Shown: positions 27,630 to 39,126, numbered from the stretch's first letter. The stretch is DNA of 64,000 nt from Epilithonimonas vandammei (GCF_003860525.1 NZ_CP034161.1:2356001-2420000), one strand, 5' to 3'. A program made the numbers and translations. Notes: generated by a model from the letters alone, not told the origin.

Positions 27630-30263
27630 ATGGATCATCATAATCATCATAGTCACGACAATCCTCATCCCAATCAAAGAATCTCGCCAAGTTCCGTCTA
27701 TTATTGTCCAATGGAATGCGAAGGTGAAAAACTCTATTTCAAACCTGGAAGATGTCCCGTTTGTAATATGTTCCTCGTTCCGATAGAAGAACGGGAAGAT
27801 CATAGAAATAAACCTCGAACTTATTCTAAAACCAACCTTCCCGAGAGTTTCAAAGAGAAAATCGGAGATTATTTTTGTCCGATGTTTTGCGAAGGTGACA
27901 AAACTTATGAGTCAGATTCCGGTTGTCCGGTTTGTCATATGCATTTGGAAGAAATCACAGAAGATTTGGTCAGAAGTCAGATGCCGGATGCTGGAAGTTT
28001 ACATACGCATCAAAACACCAAACACCTAACACCAAACATCCACCAAGAAGGTAAATATTACTGTCCAATGTTTTGCGAAGGCGATAAGGTTTATGATTCT
28101 AATGTTGGATGTCCGGTTTGCGGAATGGATTTAGTCAAAATCCCAGAAAAAAAAGCGATTGAATACACTTGTCCAATGCATCCTGAGATTGTGCAAAACG
28201 AACCCGGAAATTGTCCAATTTGCGGAATGGATCTCGTACCAAAACCATCAAAAGATAATGACCACGAAGATGAAACTTACAAATTATTAAAAAGAAAATT
28301 CTGGACAGCTTTAGGATTTTCCGTTCCTGTTTTTATTTTATCAATGGGCGGAATGTTTATTGATTGGCCATTTTCTCATCAAATCCAGGGGATTTTAGAA
28401 TTAATTTTGACATTACCAGTTTTGTTTTATGCAGGTTGGTTCCTGATGAAACGAGGCTGGATTTCTTTCAAAACCTGGAATCTCAATATGTTTTCATTGA
28501 TTGCATTAGGGGTTTTTGCAGCAATGATTTTTAGTTTAATTGCTTTATTTGTTTCCGATATTTTACCTCACGAATTATCTCACGGGGGAAGTATTCCACT
28601 CTATTTTGAATCTGTCTGTGTGATTCTGACTTTGGTGATAATGGGCCAGATGATGGAAGCCAGAGCGCATATGAAAACCGGAAAAGCCATCGAGGCTCTA
28701 ATGAATCTTTCGCCTGACACAGCCAATCTGATTGTAGATGGAAAGGAGAAAAAAGTATCACTGGCAGAAGTTAAAATCAACGATATACTAAGAGTAAAAC
28801 CAGGCGAAAAAATTCCTGTCGATGGGAAAATTATCGAAGGAAATTCCAATGTGGACGAAGCTATGATTACGGGCGAAGCAATTCCTGTGGAGAAAAAATC
28901 AGGCGACAAAGTAACGTCTGGAACCATCAATGGAAATGGAAGTTTTTTGATGAGAACTGAAAAAGTAGGGGATGAAACCTTGCTTTCTCAAATTATTAAA
29001 ATGGTTAACGAAGCAAGCAGAAGCAAAGCGCCTATTCAGAAATTAGCTGATAAAATCTCAAAGATATTTGTTCCGACTGTGATTGCGATTTCGGTTCTGA
29101 CATTTGTTTTATGGTATATTTTCGGTGGTGAAAATAAGTTGATTTATGCTTTTGTGAATGCAGTTGCTGTTCTAATTGTCGCTTGTCCTTGTGCTCTTGG
29201 TTTGGCAACTCCGATGAGTCTAATGGTAGGAATTGGAAAAGGTGCACAAAACGGAATTTTAATCAAAAATGCGGAAGCACTTGAAGAAATGCACAAAATC
29301 AATGTTTTGATTACTGATAAAACTGGAACGTTGACCGAAGGAAAACCAAGTCTTGATAATATCGAAACACTTGAAAATTCAGATAAAAACGAAGTTTTAA
29401 AATTAGCGGGTTCCTTAAATCAGAATTCTGAGCATCCTTTATCGAATGCCGTTTTAGATAAATTTAAAGCAGAAAATTTACAATTTGAAAATGTCCAAAA
29501 CTTTGAAAATATTTCTGGAAAAGGTGTGAAAGGAATAATTAATAATGAAGATATTCTACTCGGAAATGAAGCTTTACTAAAACATTTTAATATCGAAATT
29601 CCAGAAGATTTAAAACAAAAAGTAATTCAGAAACAGGATGAAGCTAAAACGATTTCTTACCTCGCAAAATCTGGAAAAGTAATTGGATTCCTAAGCTTCT
29701 CGGACAGAATAAAATCAACTTCAAAACAAGCCATCGACTATCTCCATTCTCAAAACATCCAAGTGATAATGATGACTGGCGACAACGAACATACCGCAAA
29801 AGCAGTTGCAACAGAACTAGGAATAAAAACTTATAAAGCCAATTGTCTTCCTGAGGACAAAATGAATGAAATCAAAAAACTTCAAGCCGAAGGAAAAATC
29901 GTAGCGATGACCGGAGACGGAATCAATGATGCGCCGGCTTTGGCTCAATCTAATATCGGTATTGCAATGGGAACAGGAACTGATGTTGCTATGGAAAGTG
30001 CAGAAATCACACTGTTGAAAGGCGATATTCTCGGTGTTGCAAAAGCAAAAATATTGAGTGAAAAACTATTGAAAAATATCAAAGAAAACTTATTCTTCGC
30101 TTTTATTTATAATGTGTTGGGAATTCCGTTAGCCGCTGGATTGCTATATCCTTTCTTTGGAATTTTGTTAAGTCCAATGATTGCTGCGGCTGCCATGAGT
30201 TTCAGTTCTGTTTCTGTGATTTTAAATTCTTTGAGATTGAATAATGTGAAATTGGAGATTTAG
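27630..30263 (+). CDS. copper-type heavy-metal P1B ATPase with four metal-binding repeats
   Basis: 877-residue metal exporter. The N-terminus is His-rich ([10 protein letters not shown]) and carries four short Cys-rich heavy-metal-binding repeats, each Y-x-CPM...CPxCxM, at about 24-52, 81-108, 143-171 and 179-204. The core follows with TM helices, TGEAIPV, the CPC membrane metal site ([10 protein letters not shown], about 517-526), phosphorylation site DKTGT near 563, SEHPLS (HP motif) and GDGINDAP. This matches CopA/silver-type ATPases that push Cu+ out of the cytosol. Four HMBD-type repeats is more than the one or two usually seen. No classic HMA domain is fused; one occurs in the HMA-AraC regulator upstream. 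Confidence 0.93.
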   Translation: MDHHNHHSHDNPHPNQRISPSSVYYCPMECEGEKLYFKPGRCPVCNMFLVPIEEREDHRNKPRTYSKTNLPESFKEKIGDYFCPMFCEGDKTYESDSGCPVCHMHLEEITEDLVRSQMPDAGSLHTHQNTKHLTPNIHQEGKYYCPMFCEGDKVYDSNVGCPVCGMDLVKIPEKKAIEYTCPMHPEIVQNEPGNCPICGMDLVPKPSKDNDHEDETYKLLKRKFWTALGFSVPVFILSMGGMFIDWPFSHQIQGILELILTLPVLFYAGWFLMKRGWISFKTWNLNMFSLIALGVFAAMIFSLIALFVSDILPHELSHGGSIPLYFESVCVILTLVIMGQMMEARAHMKTGKAIEALMNLSPDTANLIVDGKEKKVSLAEVKINDILRVKPGEKIPVDGKIIEGNSNVDEAMITGEAIPVEKKSGDKVTSGTINGNGSFLMRTEKVGDETLLSQIIKMVNEASRSKAPIQKLADKISKIFVPTVIAISVLTFVLWYIFGGENKLIYAFVNAVAVLIVACPCALGLATPMSLMVGIGKGAQNGILIKNAEALEEMHKINVLITDKTGTLTEGKPSLDNIETLENSDKNEVLKLAGSLNQNSEHPLSNAVLDKFKAENLQFENVQNFENISGKGVKGIINNEDILLGNEALLKHFNIEIPEDLKQKVIQKQDEAKTISYLAKSGKVIGFLSFSDRIKSTSKQAIDYLHSQNIQVIMMTGDNEHTAKAVATELGIKTYKANCLPEDKMNEIKKLQAEGKIVAMTGDGINDAPALAQSNIGIAMGTGTDVAMESAEITLLKGDILGVAKAKILSEKLLKNIKENLFFAFIYNVLGIPLAAGLLYPFFGILLSPMIAAAAMSFSSVSVILNSLRLNNVKLEI

Positions 30264-30268
30264 ATTAG

Positions 30269-30394
30269 ACCACAAAAGTCACAAAAGGAAATAAAATTAG
30301 ATTTAATTCAAAGATCAAAAAAGATTAATTACAAAACTTTGATGAACTTTTTGACAAACTAAAAAAAAATAAAATCTTTTGTGACTTTTGTGGT
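30269..30394. repeat. 126-bp inverted-repeat element (ACCACAAAAGTCACAAAAG arms)
   Basis: Perfect 19-bp arms at 30269-30287 and 30376-30394 enclose an AT-rich, non-coding core. A second copy with a different core is at 55479-55597. MITE- or REP-like; may also act as a terminator for the ATPase gene. Confidence 0.75.
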
Positions 30395-30468
30395 TTCAAG
30401 AAACCAAAACGGCATCGAGAAAACTCCCGATGCCATTTCAAAACAAAATAAAACCTTAAGAATTTTTT

Positions 30469-33279
30469 TTAGAAAGAAACCGTTAGTTTACTAAACACGT
30501 ATCGTCCATTCTGCCCAAACTGCGCTGTTGATCTGGAATAGATGAATTGATCATTATTAGTAGAAGATGTCACATTTTTAGTTGGGTAAATATCAAACAA
30601 GTTATTCGTTCCAATTGTTAAATTAAAATTCTTGTTGATGTCGTAACCAATTGATAAATCTGTAACAATTTTATCCGAAATCAATTGATGGTCATACGCA
30701 TTTCCATTGAGTCCATCTGCTCCATAAACTTTTCCGTAATAGGTGTTTCTCAAATAGAAATTAAAATCATTCCATTTAAAGTTATTAGACAAACTGGCCT
30801 TGATTTTAGGAACAGAGTCTTCTAGATACACTCTGGAACGCTCACCGAAATAAGTGGTTTCCAGACCTGCATTTTTAAGGAGATCCGAAGCGTGGATATC
30901 TCCTACTTTTCTGGTGTTATTCAAATTGATGGCAAAATCATTGGTTAGTTTGAAAGCTTCTTTTGACAGAGAATGGCTGATGACCACATCCAAACCTCTA
31001 GTTTCAGTATCAATGGAATTGGCAAAAAACTGCGCAGCATTTACACCTGCTTTTGTAAATTCGGCATTCACCAGTTTTTGCGCCTCTGTAGTAGGATTAG
31101 CAAATCTCGTAAACTGATCCGTTAGAACAATTCTGTCATCAATTCTGATAAAATAAGCGTCTGCTGTAACGTTCAGATTAAGTGCAGGGATTTTGTAGGT
31201 AAATCCTGTGCTGACTGACTTGGAAGTTTCCTGTTTTAAATTAGGAATCCCGAAACCAACAGCAATCGGCTGATCATTACTGAATGTTCCTACTTCCCTC
31301 AGTTCGCCACTCACAAATAAAGTAGAAGTTGTGTTATAATAAATCTGATGTATCGATGGCGCTCTGAAACCTGTAGAACCTGCAAAACGGAAGTTGAAAT
31401 TATCTGCCAGCTTGATTCTGGAGGCCAATTTATAATTGAATGTTGAACCAAAATCAGAATAATTTTCATATCTGATTGCCGCATCTACCAGAAACCAATT
31501 GGTAAAATTGAATTCCACATCAGCATAAGCCGCATAAGCATTTCTATTTTTGTCGGTTCTGTTAGCTTCCCGGAAACCGGCAAAAACCTGAGAACTTCCC
31601 GGCAATGCTGCACCAAAAAAATCGGTTGGTTTATCAGAAATTGATGTTGCCGCTGTTTGTGGATTACCATAAATATCGTAAGCCGTGTAAGAAGCTTCTT
31701 CTCCTGGATTGATTCTGAAATTCTCGTGACGCTGCTCCGCTCCGAATGCCACATTCAGACCTTCAAAAACATCAAATTGTTTGCTGAAATCTAGATTAAT
31801 TGTGTTCTGTAAAAACTGCAAACCACCAGCTTTAAAGGTACTTGGCGAATTGAATCTTAAACTTGTATTTCCGGTATTTTCAATCGTATAATCGAAACCG
31901 TTTTGCCCGAAAGTATTACTAAGATCAACATTCCAACCATTCCATTTTCCTTTGATTCCCGCTGCCAAAGACACATCCTGAATCTTCGTATGAATCTCTG
32001 GCAAATACCCATCAATATATAGTCCTGTAAATGTTCTTGATTGTGTCGGTCTTCTGTAGAAACCACCGGAAGCGCCATTTCGGATCGAGTAACCACCAAA
32101 GGTATAAACTTTCCAGTCGTCGTTCAGTGGTACTTCCACATTTGCAAATAGCTGATGATTGTTCAGTTTCGATTGCCCAACCTGCATATTAAAGTCTTTT
32201 CTGGTCTGTCCTCTGTAAGCCAACTCTTGGTCTGTCAAATAGTTTAATTGATCGGTTGTAAATGCTGATGTTTTAAGAACATTTTGCAAAGCAGTTATGC
32301 TATTTGCAGACTGGATACTAGATTGAAGAGTGGGTGAAACAGAATTAAAATAACTGACACCTTGCGCATATTGATGGATTAGATTAACAAAATCCTGTTC
32401 GCCAGCAGTGCCTTTCAGGTTATTAATATTACTAAAATAAGAAGAAAGATTCACTCCATTTTCTAAAGCTCTTTTTTCAATAGCATTGTAAGCATTGTAA
32501 ATTGGTGCGCTTTCAGTTCCGGCTCTTCTTGTTGGATCACGGAATTGTGAAGACCAAGTCAAATTATAAAAACCACCTCTTTTCCCTATTTTATTACCAT
32601 AGTTCAGATCTACCTGATACTGCTGTCCGTCATAATTTCCTGTATGATCATTGGCTGCCGGCGTCAGATAACCACCATAATTGAACTGTCCTGTTAGTTT
32701 TCCCGTGTCTTTTTTTAGCTGAAGGTTCATTACTCCAGCGATAGCATCCGAACCATATTGTGCAGAAGCGCCGTCTCTCAGTACTTCAATTTTGCTTAAT
32801 GCAAATGCAGGAATCGCATTCAAATCTGTTCCCACAGATCCTCTTCCGGGAGTTCCGTTCACATTAATTAAAGCTGAAGTATGACGTCTTTTCCCATTGA
32901 CCAAAACTAATGCCTGATCTGGACCTAAACCTCTTAGCTGTGCCGGATCAAGATGATCTGATCCATCTGCATTCGTCTGGATGGTGGATGTAAAAGATGG
33001 CGCAATACTATTAAGAATCTGATTGATATTGGTCTGCGGCAAACTCAGCTGAATATCCTTTAGGTTGAAGACGTCTACTGGAACTGGACTGTCCGCTTTG
33101 GAGCGCCCACCACTTCTGGAACCAACCAGAACCACCTCTTCGATTTGCTTATCCAAAGCTGAATCTTTGACAGGCTGAGTTTGCTGAGCCTGAGTCAAAT
33201 AAATTCCGGAGAAGAAAATAACCGCTGTGGATAACACCGCATTTTTTTTCCCGAATGTTTTTGTAGTTTTTTGAATCAT
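30469..33279 (-). CDS. TonB-dependent outer membrane receptor
   Basis: 936-residue beta-barrel receptor. Signal peptide (about 1-31), TonB-box region (about 40-55; IEEVVLVGSRSGG), plug domain (about 60-190; LRGLGPDQALVLVNGKRRH and IEVLRDGASAQYGSDAIAGV) and a 22-strand-type barrel ending in aromatic KLTVSF. No carboxypeptidase-like N-domain and no SusD partner, so it is a classic rather than SusC receptor. The leader carries a SAM-I riboswitch plus terminator (33310-33479), so transcription should fall when SAM is plentiful. This points to uptake of methionine, a sulfur source, or a cofactor used in methionine synthesis; the ligand is not identified. Confidence 0.93.
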   Translation of the reverse strand: MIQKTTKTFGKKNAVLSTAVIFFSGIYLTQAQQTQPVKDSALDKQIEEVVLVGSRSGGRSKADSPVPVDVFNLKDIQLSLPQTNINQILNSIAPSFTSTIQTNADGSDHLDPAQLRGLGPDQALVLVNGKRRHTSALINVNGTPGRGSVGTDLNAIPAFALSKIEVLRDGASAQYGSDAIAGVMNLQLKKDTGKLTGQFNYGGYLTPAANDHTGNYDGQQYQVDLNYGNKIGKRGGFYNLTWSSQFRDPTRRAGTESAPIYNAYNAIEKRALENGVNLSSYFSNINNLKGTAGEQDFVNLIHQYAQGVSYFNSVSPTLQSSIQSANSITALQNVLKTSAFTTDQLNYLTDQELAYRGQTRKDFNMQVGQSKLNNHQLFANVEVPLNDDWKVYTFGGYSIRNGASGGFYRRPTQSRTFTGLYIDGYLPEIHTKIQDVSLAAGIKGKWNGWNVDLSNTFGQNGFDYTIENTGNTSLRFNSPSTFKAGGLQFLQNTINLDFSKQFDVFEGLNVAFGAEQRHENFRINPGEEASYTAYDIYGNPQTAATSISDKPTDFFGAALPGSSQVFAGFREANRTDKNRNAYAAYADVEFNFTNWFLVDAAIRYENYSDFGSTFNYKLASRIKLADNFNFRFAGSTGFRAPSIHQIYYNTTSTLFVSGELREVGTFSNDQPIAVGFGIPNLKQETSKSVSTGFTYKIPALNLNVTADAYFIRIDDRIVLTDQFTRFANPTTEAQKLVNAEFTKAGVNAAQFFANSIDTETRGLDVVISHSLSKEAFKLTNDFAINLNNTRKVGDIHASDLLKNAGLETTYFGERSRVYLEDSVPKIKASLSNNFKWNDFNFYLRNTYYGKVYGADGLNGNAYDHQLISDKIVTDLSIGYDINKNFNLTIGTNNLFDIYPTKNVTSSTNNDQFIYSRSTAQFGQNGRYVFSKLTVSF

Positions 33280-33309
33280 ATTTTTAATATTTATTTATAT
33301 AAAAGAGAA

Positions 33310-33339
33310 AACTTCTCCCAGACAAGTCTGAAAGAAGTT
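33310..33339 (-). terminator. riboswitch terminator ahead of the TonB receptor
   Basis: On the minus strand AACTTCT (33339-33333) pairs with AGAAGTT (33316-33310), with an inner CAGAC/GTCTG stem, then a T-rich tract (33309-33301). Fits the OFF-state terminator of the upstream aptamer. Confidence 0.8.
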
Positions 33340-33379
33340 ATATAAGAACGATTTAGTCCAACTAATAAAAACTTTTTCA

Positions 33380-33479
33380 ACTTATCTTTCCTTTTTTCAA
33401 AGGCTGAATTTAACACCTTTCCCTCCGGTAGGTTGTCAAGACTTCAGCGGGTCAGTTCCCTCAGTCTTTCTTAATAAGT
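33380..33479 (-). ncRNA. SAM-I (S-box) riboswitch aptamer
   Basis: Read on the minus strand from 33479: P1 ACTTATT pairs with GATAAGT (33386-33380). AAGAAAGAC, GAGGGA, ACTGACCC, GTC, ACAACC and AAGGTGTTAA follow in S-box order, and P3 closes around CCGGAGGG. P2 is GAC/GTC rather than the common GG/CC, but pairing is kept. It lies 101 bp from the receptor ATG with a terminator between, so SAM binding should stop transcription. Confidence 0.82.
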
Positions 33480-33627
33480 ATGACAGCAATTTGTAATCAC
33501 AGTGCAAAACTATTAATAATTATTTTCATATCCTACTATTTCGGTATGATATTTATCAGCGTTGATAATTTATTGTATTAACGCATTCTAATTGTAGTAG
33601 TTGGCACAGAAGTTATTTTAAATCAAT

Positions 33628-34362
33628 ATGGAAAATTCTAAAATAAAATTTCATATTGGCTGTTCAGGATTCTATAATGCAAATTGGAAAGGTTTACTTT
33701 ACCCGGAAAATTCAAATAATAAAGATTTTCTGAAATTATATTCTCAAACTTATAATACTGTTGAAATCAACAGCACTTTTTACCGTAAACCGACAAAAAA
33801 AACGCTTCAGAAATGGATAGATGAAACGAATGATGATTTTAAGCTTTTCATTAAGATTCCCAAAACGATTTCTCATTCTGGATATTCAGAAAATAAAAAA
33901 GAAGAATTAGATAACTTTTGTCAATATATCAATGAAAATATTACAGGTAAATTAGCTGGATTTCTAATACAATTCCCATCATCTTTTCATTGCAATGAAA
34001 ATAATAACCAATGGTTGGTAGAAACCTTATCTGATGATTATCCGATTGCAGTCGAATTCAGACACGATTCCTGGTGGAATGATGAAATTTTCAATTTATT
34101 CAATCAACATCAATGGATTTTCTCTGGCGTGAGTTTTCCTGGCAAAATTCCGGAAGATGTAATAGTTACGAATTCAAAAATCGGCTATTACAGATTGCAC
34201 GGAAAACCAACTCTCTACAAATCGCCCTATTCAGAAGCGTTTCTAAATGATTTGGCAAAGAAAATTAAAGCGACCAATCAGCCATTTTATATCTACTTTA
34301 ACAACACTTGGGGAACTGCCGCCATTGAAAATTCATTATATTTAAAGAAAATTTTACATTAA
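33628..34362 (+). CDS. DUF72 domain protein
   Basis: 244-residue TIM-barrel-like protein of the YecE/DUF72 family: N-terminal HIGCSGFYNANWKGLLYPEN, VEINSTFYRKPT near 50 and AVEFRHDSWWND near 145, the last a strongly conserved family signature. Function is unknown. Its stop is directly followed by the ATG of the sirtuin gene, so it is the first gene of a tight DUF72-sirtuin-GNAT/nitrilase operon. Confidence 0.9.
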   Translation: MENSKIKFHIGCSGFYNANWKGLLYPENSNNKDFLKLYSQTYNTVEINSTFYRKPTKKTLQKWIDETNDDFKLFIKIPKTISHSGYSENKKEELDNFCQYINENITGKLAGFLIQFPSSFHCNENNNQWLVETLSDDYPIAVEFRHDSWWNDEIFNLFNQHQWIFSGVSFPGKIPEDVIVTNSKIGYYRLHGKPTLYKSPYSEAFLNDLAKKIKATNQPFYIYFNNTWGTAAIENSLYLKKILH

Positions 34363-35055
34363 ATGAAAAAGTTGGTCGTACTTTCGGGCGCTGGCATTTC
34401 CGCTGAAAGTGGTATTAAAACTTTCAGAGATTATAATGGACTCTGGGAAAATCACCGGATTGAAGATGTCGCCTCACCCGAAGGCTTTGCCAGGAATCCC
34501 AAATTGGTTCTTGATTTTTATAACGCCAGAAGAAAACAGCTGAAGGAAGTAGAACCAAACGAAGCACATCAAATTTTAGCGGAACTGGAAAATCATTTCG
34601 ATGTACATATTATTACGCAAAATGTCGATGATCTGCACGAGCGCGGCGGCTCTTCAAAAATCATTCACCTACACGGCGAGCTCAGAAAGGCGAGGTCAGT
34701 AAATCATGAAAATGATATTGTGGAGTGCGAAAACGACATCAATATTGGCGATCTGCATCCCGACGGCTCACAGCTTCGTCCGCATATTGTGTGGTTTGGA
34801 GAAATGGTTCCCGAAATGGAAAATGCAATTGAAATCGCATCTCAGGCAGATTTATTTCTCGTTATTGGCACATCAATGCAGGTTTATCCAGCAGCGTCTG
34901 TTATAAGATATGTTCCCGAGCACTGCGAAATTTTTGTTATCGACCCGAATATGGAAAATCCTAATGCTTTCACAAAAAACGAAAACTATTTCAAAACTTC
35001 TGCAACAGAAGGGATGAAACAATTGAAAGAAATTTTAATCAAAAATTATAAATAA
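34363..35055 (+). CDS. cobB: Sir2-family NAD-dependent protein deacylase
   Basis: 230-residue class III-like sirtuin that removes acyl groups from lysine using NAD. GAGISAESGIKTFRD (about 8-22) binds NAD, TQNVDDLHERGG (about 86-97) and the catalytic His in HLHGEL (about 106) are present, and FYNARRKQL (about 53-61) has the Tyr/Arg pair that binds acidic acyl groups, suggesting desuccinylase or demalonylase activity. The usual four zinc Cys are not visible in the 110-150 region, as in some other bacterial members. Zero-gap with DUF72 upstream; its stop overlaps the next ATG (TAATG). Confidence 0.92.
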   Translation: MKKLVVLSGAGISAESGIKTFRDYNGLWENHRIEDVASPEGFARNPKLVLDFYNARRKQLKEVEPNEAHQILAELENHFDVHIITQNVDDLHERGGSSKIIHLHGELRKARSVNHENDIVECENDINIGDLHPDGSQLRPHIVWFGEMVPEMENAIEIASQADLFLVIGTSMQVYPAASVIRYVPEHCEIFVIDPNMENPNAFTKNENYFKTSATEGMKQLKEILIKNYK

Positions 35056-36565
35056 TGCAGGTAGAAATCAGAAAACTAAATATCGATGATTATGATGAAT
35101 TGGCAGAAGCAATGCAAAAAGCTTATCCCGATATAGATGACAATGTATGGAGCAAACGAAATATCCAAAAGCTGACTTCAATTTTTGCGGAAGGGCAAAT
35201 TTGTATTTTGGTAGATGGAAAACTGGCTGCAGCGGCGTTATCTATCATCGTTCAGTATGAATTGTTTGGAGATCAGCATACCTACAACGAGATCACTGGG
35301 AACGAAAGTTTTAATACCCATAGCAACAACGGAAATGTGCTTTATGGCATCGAGGTTTTTGTGGACCCGGAATTTCGTGCGCTGAGATTAGGCAGAAGAT
35401 TGTATGATGCAAGGAAAGAGCTGTGCGAAATACTTAACCTCAAATCTATCATCATTGGTGGCAGAATCCCAAATTATCATCTTTACAGCAAGGAACTATC
35501 ACCAAGACAATACATAACCAAAGTCAGAAACAAGGAAATCTACGATCCGGTTCTGAGTTTCCAAATCGGGAATAATTTCTCGCCGGTCAAAATCCTAAAA
35601 GGCTATCTGGAGGGCGATTCTGAATCTGAAGAATATGCTGTTCTCTTGCAATGGAACAATATCTATTATACCGCGAAAAAAAATACGATGCAGGACAGTG
35701 TCATTCGCCTGGGACTGATTCAGTGGCAGATGCGACCTCTGAAAAACCTGGAAGATTTCTATAATCAGGTGGAATTTTTCGTGGATGCTGTCGCAGGTTA
35801 TCAGTCGGATTTTTGTCTGTTTCCGGAGTTATTCAATACGCCTCTATTGGCACCTTTCAATCATATGAACGAGCGCGAATCTATGGAGAAACTGTCTGAA
35901 TTAACGGAAGAAATAAAGCAAAAAATTTCGGAATTCGCAGTAAGTTATAATGTGAATATCATCTCCGGAAGTATGCCAATTTTGGAAGATGGAAAATTAT
36001 ATAATGTCAGCTATCTCCTACACAGAGACGGAAAAATTGATGAATACCGAAAAGTTCACATCACACCGAATGAACGTAAATATTATAGTATGACGGGCGG
36101 AAACGAAGTCAAAGTCTTCGATACAGATTGTGGGAAAATCGGCGTCATTATTTGTTATGATGTTGAGTTTCCAGAACTTCCGAGATTATTGGCAGATCAG
36201 GGAATGAAAATTTTATTCGTTCCTTATCTTACAGATACTCAGAACGCTTACACGCGTGTCCGTCACTGTGCTACTGCCCGAGCCATCGAAAATGAATGTT
36301 ATGTAGCGATTGCAGGCTGTGTGGGAAATTTGCCGGGTGTTAATAATATGGACATTCAGTTTGGACAGGCTGCTGTTTTCACCCCTTCGGACTTTGCATT
36401 CCCATCCAATGCCATAAAAGGTGAAGCGACACCGAATACCGAGATGACACTGATTGTGGATGTAGTTTTAATCTTTTGAAAGAACTGCACCACAACGGAG
36501 CGGTGAGAACATTGTCTGATCGCCGACAGGATCTCTATGATGTGATTCTGCGACATCAGGATTAA
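35055..36565 (+). pseudogene. GNAT acetyltransferase-nitrilase fusion, frameshifted near the 3' end
   Basis: N-terminal GNAT domain (about 1-170; GIEVFVDPEFRALRLGRRLYDARKE acetyl-CoA loop) fused to a carbon-nitrogen hydrolase (about 210-500) with catalytic Glu in FCLFPELFN, Lys in YRKVHITPNE and Cys in GVIICYDVEFPE. This fusion is a known family. The first frame ends at 36479 after TLIVDVVLIF, while the expected tail (LLKELHHNGAVRTLSDRRQD, ending ILRHQD) continues in the next frame to 36565. One extra T in the T4 run at 36466-36469 restores a 503-residue protein. All catalytic residues precede the break, so even the truncated form might retain partial function. Confidence 0.85.
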
Positions 36566-36634
36566 TTTAATTTTATATCCGGATTTAACATCCATCCAAA
36601 ATTTTCATCTATTTTTTTTTATTATATAGACTTT

Positions 36635-37429
36635 ATGAAAAAAAAATATTTAATTATTGTAGGATTATCGATTTCAACCATCACTCAGGCACAGATTGGC
36701 GATGTTTTTAGCAGTATCATTAAAGATAAAACAGGCGTAGATCTTACGAAAACAAAAACAGTAACGCCTACTCCAACCAATACAACAAGTGCCTCCAATG
36801 CCAATATAAATCTTGGTAATCTGACTCAGACCGAAATTTCATCCGGATTAAAACAAGCACTCAATCTTGGCGTAATAGAAGGTATCAAAAAATTGGGAGT
36901 AACCGATGGTTTTTATAAAAATGAATTGGTAAAAATTCTAATGCCTGAAAAACTAAGAAAAATTGATACCACTCTCAGAAGTTTGGGGATGGGAAGCTTG
37001 GCGGACCAAGGGGTGAAGCTTTTGAACAGAGCTGCTGAAGATGCCGTAACAGAAGCGGCGCCAATTTTTGTCACTGCAATTACATCGATGACGATTGCCG
37101 ATGCAAAAAATATTCTTTTGGGAAGCAATAATGCCGCAACCAATTATTTACAGACCAAAACCCAAAGTCAGCTATTCACAGCATTCCAGCCAAAAGTGCA
37201 GGCTTCTTTAGGAAAAGTTGGTGCAGATACAGTTTGGAAGAATATCATTTCAAAATACAATCTTTTTACAGGACAAAATGTGACAACAGATCTTAATGAA
37301 TATGTGACGACAGAAACGATCAACGGGGTTTTCAAAATGGTAGCGGAAAAAGAAACAGGAATCAGAAATAATGCAGCTTTGAGGACGACTTCTATTCTAC
37401 AACAGGTTTTTGGTGCAGTTAAGAAGTAA
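36635..37429 (+). CDS. DUF4197 family exported protein
   Basis: 264 residues with a signal peptide (about 1-20, ending ITQAQ), a Thr/Asn-rich spacer, and a helical domain (about 55-264) matching DUF4197 (ISSGLKQALNLGVIEGIKKLG, ILLGSNNAATNYLQTKTQSQL). Function unknown, probably periplasmic. 69 bp after the GNAT/nitrilase gene, probably with its own promoter. Confidence 0.85.
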   Translation: MKKKYLIIVGLSISTITQAQIGDVFSSIIKDKTGVDLTKTKTVTPTPTNTTSASNANINLGNLTQTEISSGLKQALNLGVIEGIKKLGVTDGFYKNELVKILMPEKLRKIDTTLRSLGMGSLADQGVKLLNRAAEDAVTEAAPIFVTAITSMTIADAKNILLGSNNAATNYLQTKTQSQLFTAFQPKVQASLGKVGADTVWKNIISKYNLFTGQNVTTDLNEYVTTETINGVFKMVAEKETGIRNNAALRTTSILQQVFGAVKK

Positions 37430-37449
37430 TAGATAGATATCAAAAATAT

Positions 37450-37478
37450 AAAACTGTTGTAAAAAAGCAGTTTTTTTT
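37450..37478 (+). terminator. probable terminator of DUF4197 gene
   Basis: AAAACTG (37450-37456) pairs with CAGTTTT (37468-37474), followed by T-run. Confidence 0.6.
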
Positions 37479-37498
37479 ACAAATTAATATCATACTTA

Positions 37499-37529
37499 TT
37501 TGGTAGGATAAATATTATTTATATATTTG
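37499..37529 (+). promoter_or_regulatory. Bacteroidetes promoter of the metY riboswitch
   Basis: -33 TTTG (37499-37502), exactly 19 bp spacer, -7 TATATTTG (37522-37529). Textbook TTTG-N19-TAnnTTTG, about 28 bp before the aptamer. Confidence 0.85.
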
Positions 37530-37556
37530 TCACATAAAACGTTCTACAAAAGAACA

Positions 37557-37658
37557 ACTTATCAAGAAAGGTGGAGGGATTTGACCCTTAGAAACCTTAG
37601 CAACCTGCTAATTATGGCAAGGTGCTACATTCAAACTCAAAAAAAGAGAAAGATAAGT
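37557..37658 (+). ncRNA. SAM-I (S-box) riboswitch
   Basis: P1 ACTTATC (37557-37563) pairs with GATAAGT (37652-37658). Canonical S-box core: CAAGAAAGGTGGAGGGA, TTTGACCC, GAAACC, GCAACC and AAGGTGCTA. Located between a strong promoter and a strong terminator upstream of metY. Confidence 0.95.
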
Positions 37659-37685
37659 CAAAAAGGAAAATTTTAATCTCAGATT

Positions 37686-39054
<1,369 letters not shown>

Positions 39055-39096
39055 TTCATAAACAGATTACAATACAAACTACTACTTTCTTTTCTA

Positions 39097-39126
39097 AAAA
39101 GGAGCTTCATCTTAGAAGTTCCTTTT
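39097..39126. terminator. bidirectional terminator between metY and scoB
   Basis: AAAAGGAGCTTC (39097-39108) pairs with GAAGTTCCTTTT (39115-39126), one wobble. Confidence 0.8.

Larger units (their letters stand above)
33280..33627. other. intergenic: riboswitch leader (minus) and DUF72 promoter region (plus)
   Basis: 348 bp without a gene. The left part is the receptor's riboswitch-controlled leader (see 33310-33479). 33480-33627 is AT-rich and should hold divergent promoters, but no clear TTTG/TAnnTTTG pair was found. Confidence 0.6.

Noticed and set aside
33280..33627. Cobalamin riboswitch before the TonB receptor
   Set aside because: TonB receptors often have B12 riboswitches, but the element matches the S-box order of motifs and lacks the B12 box.
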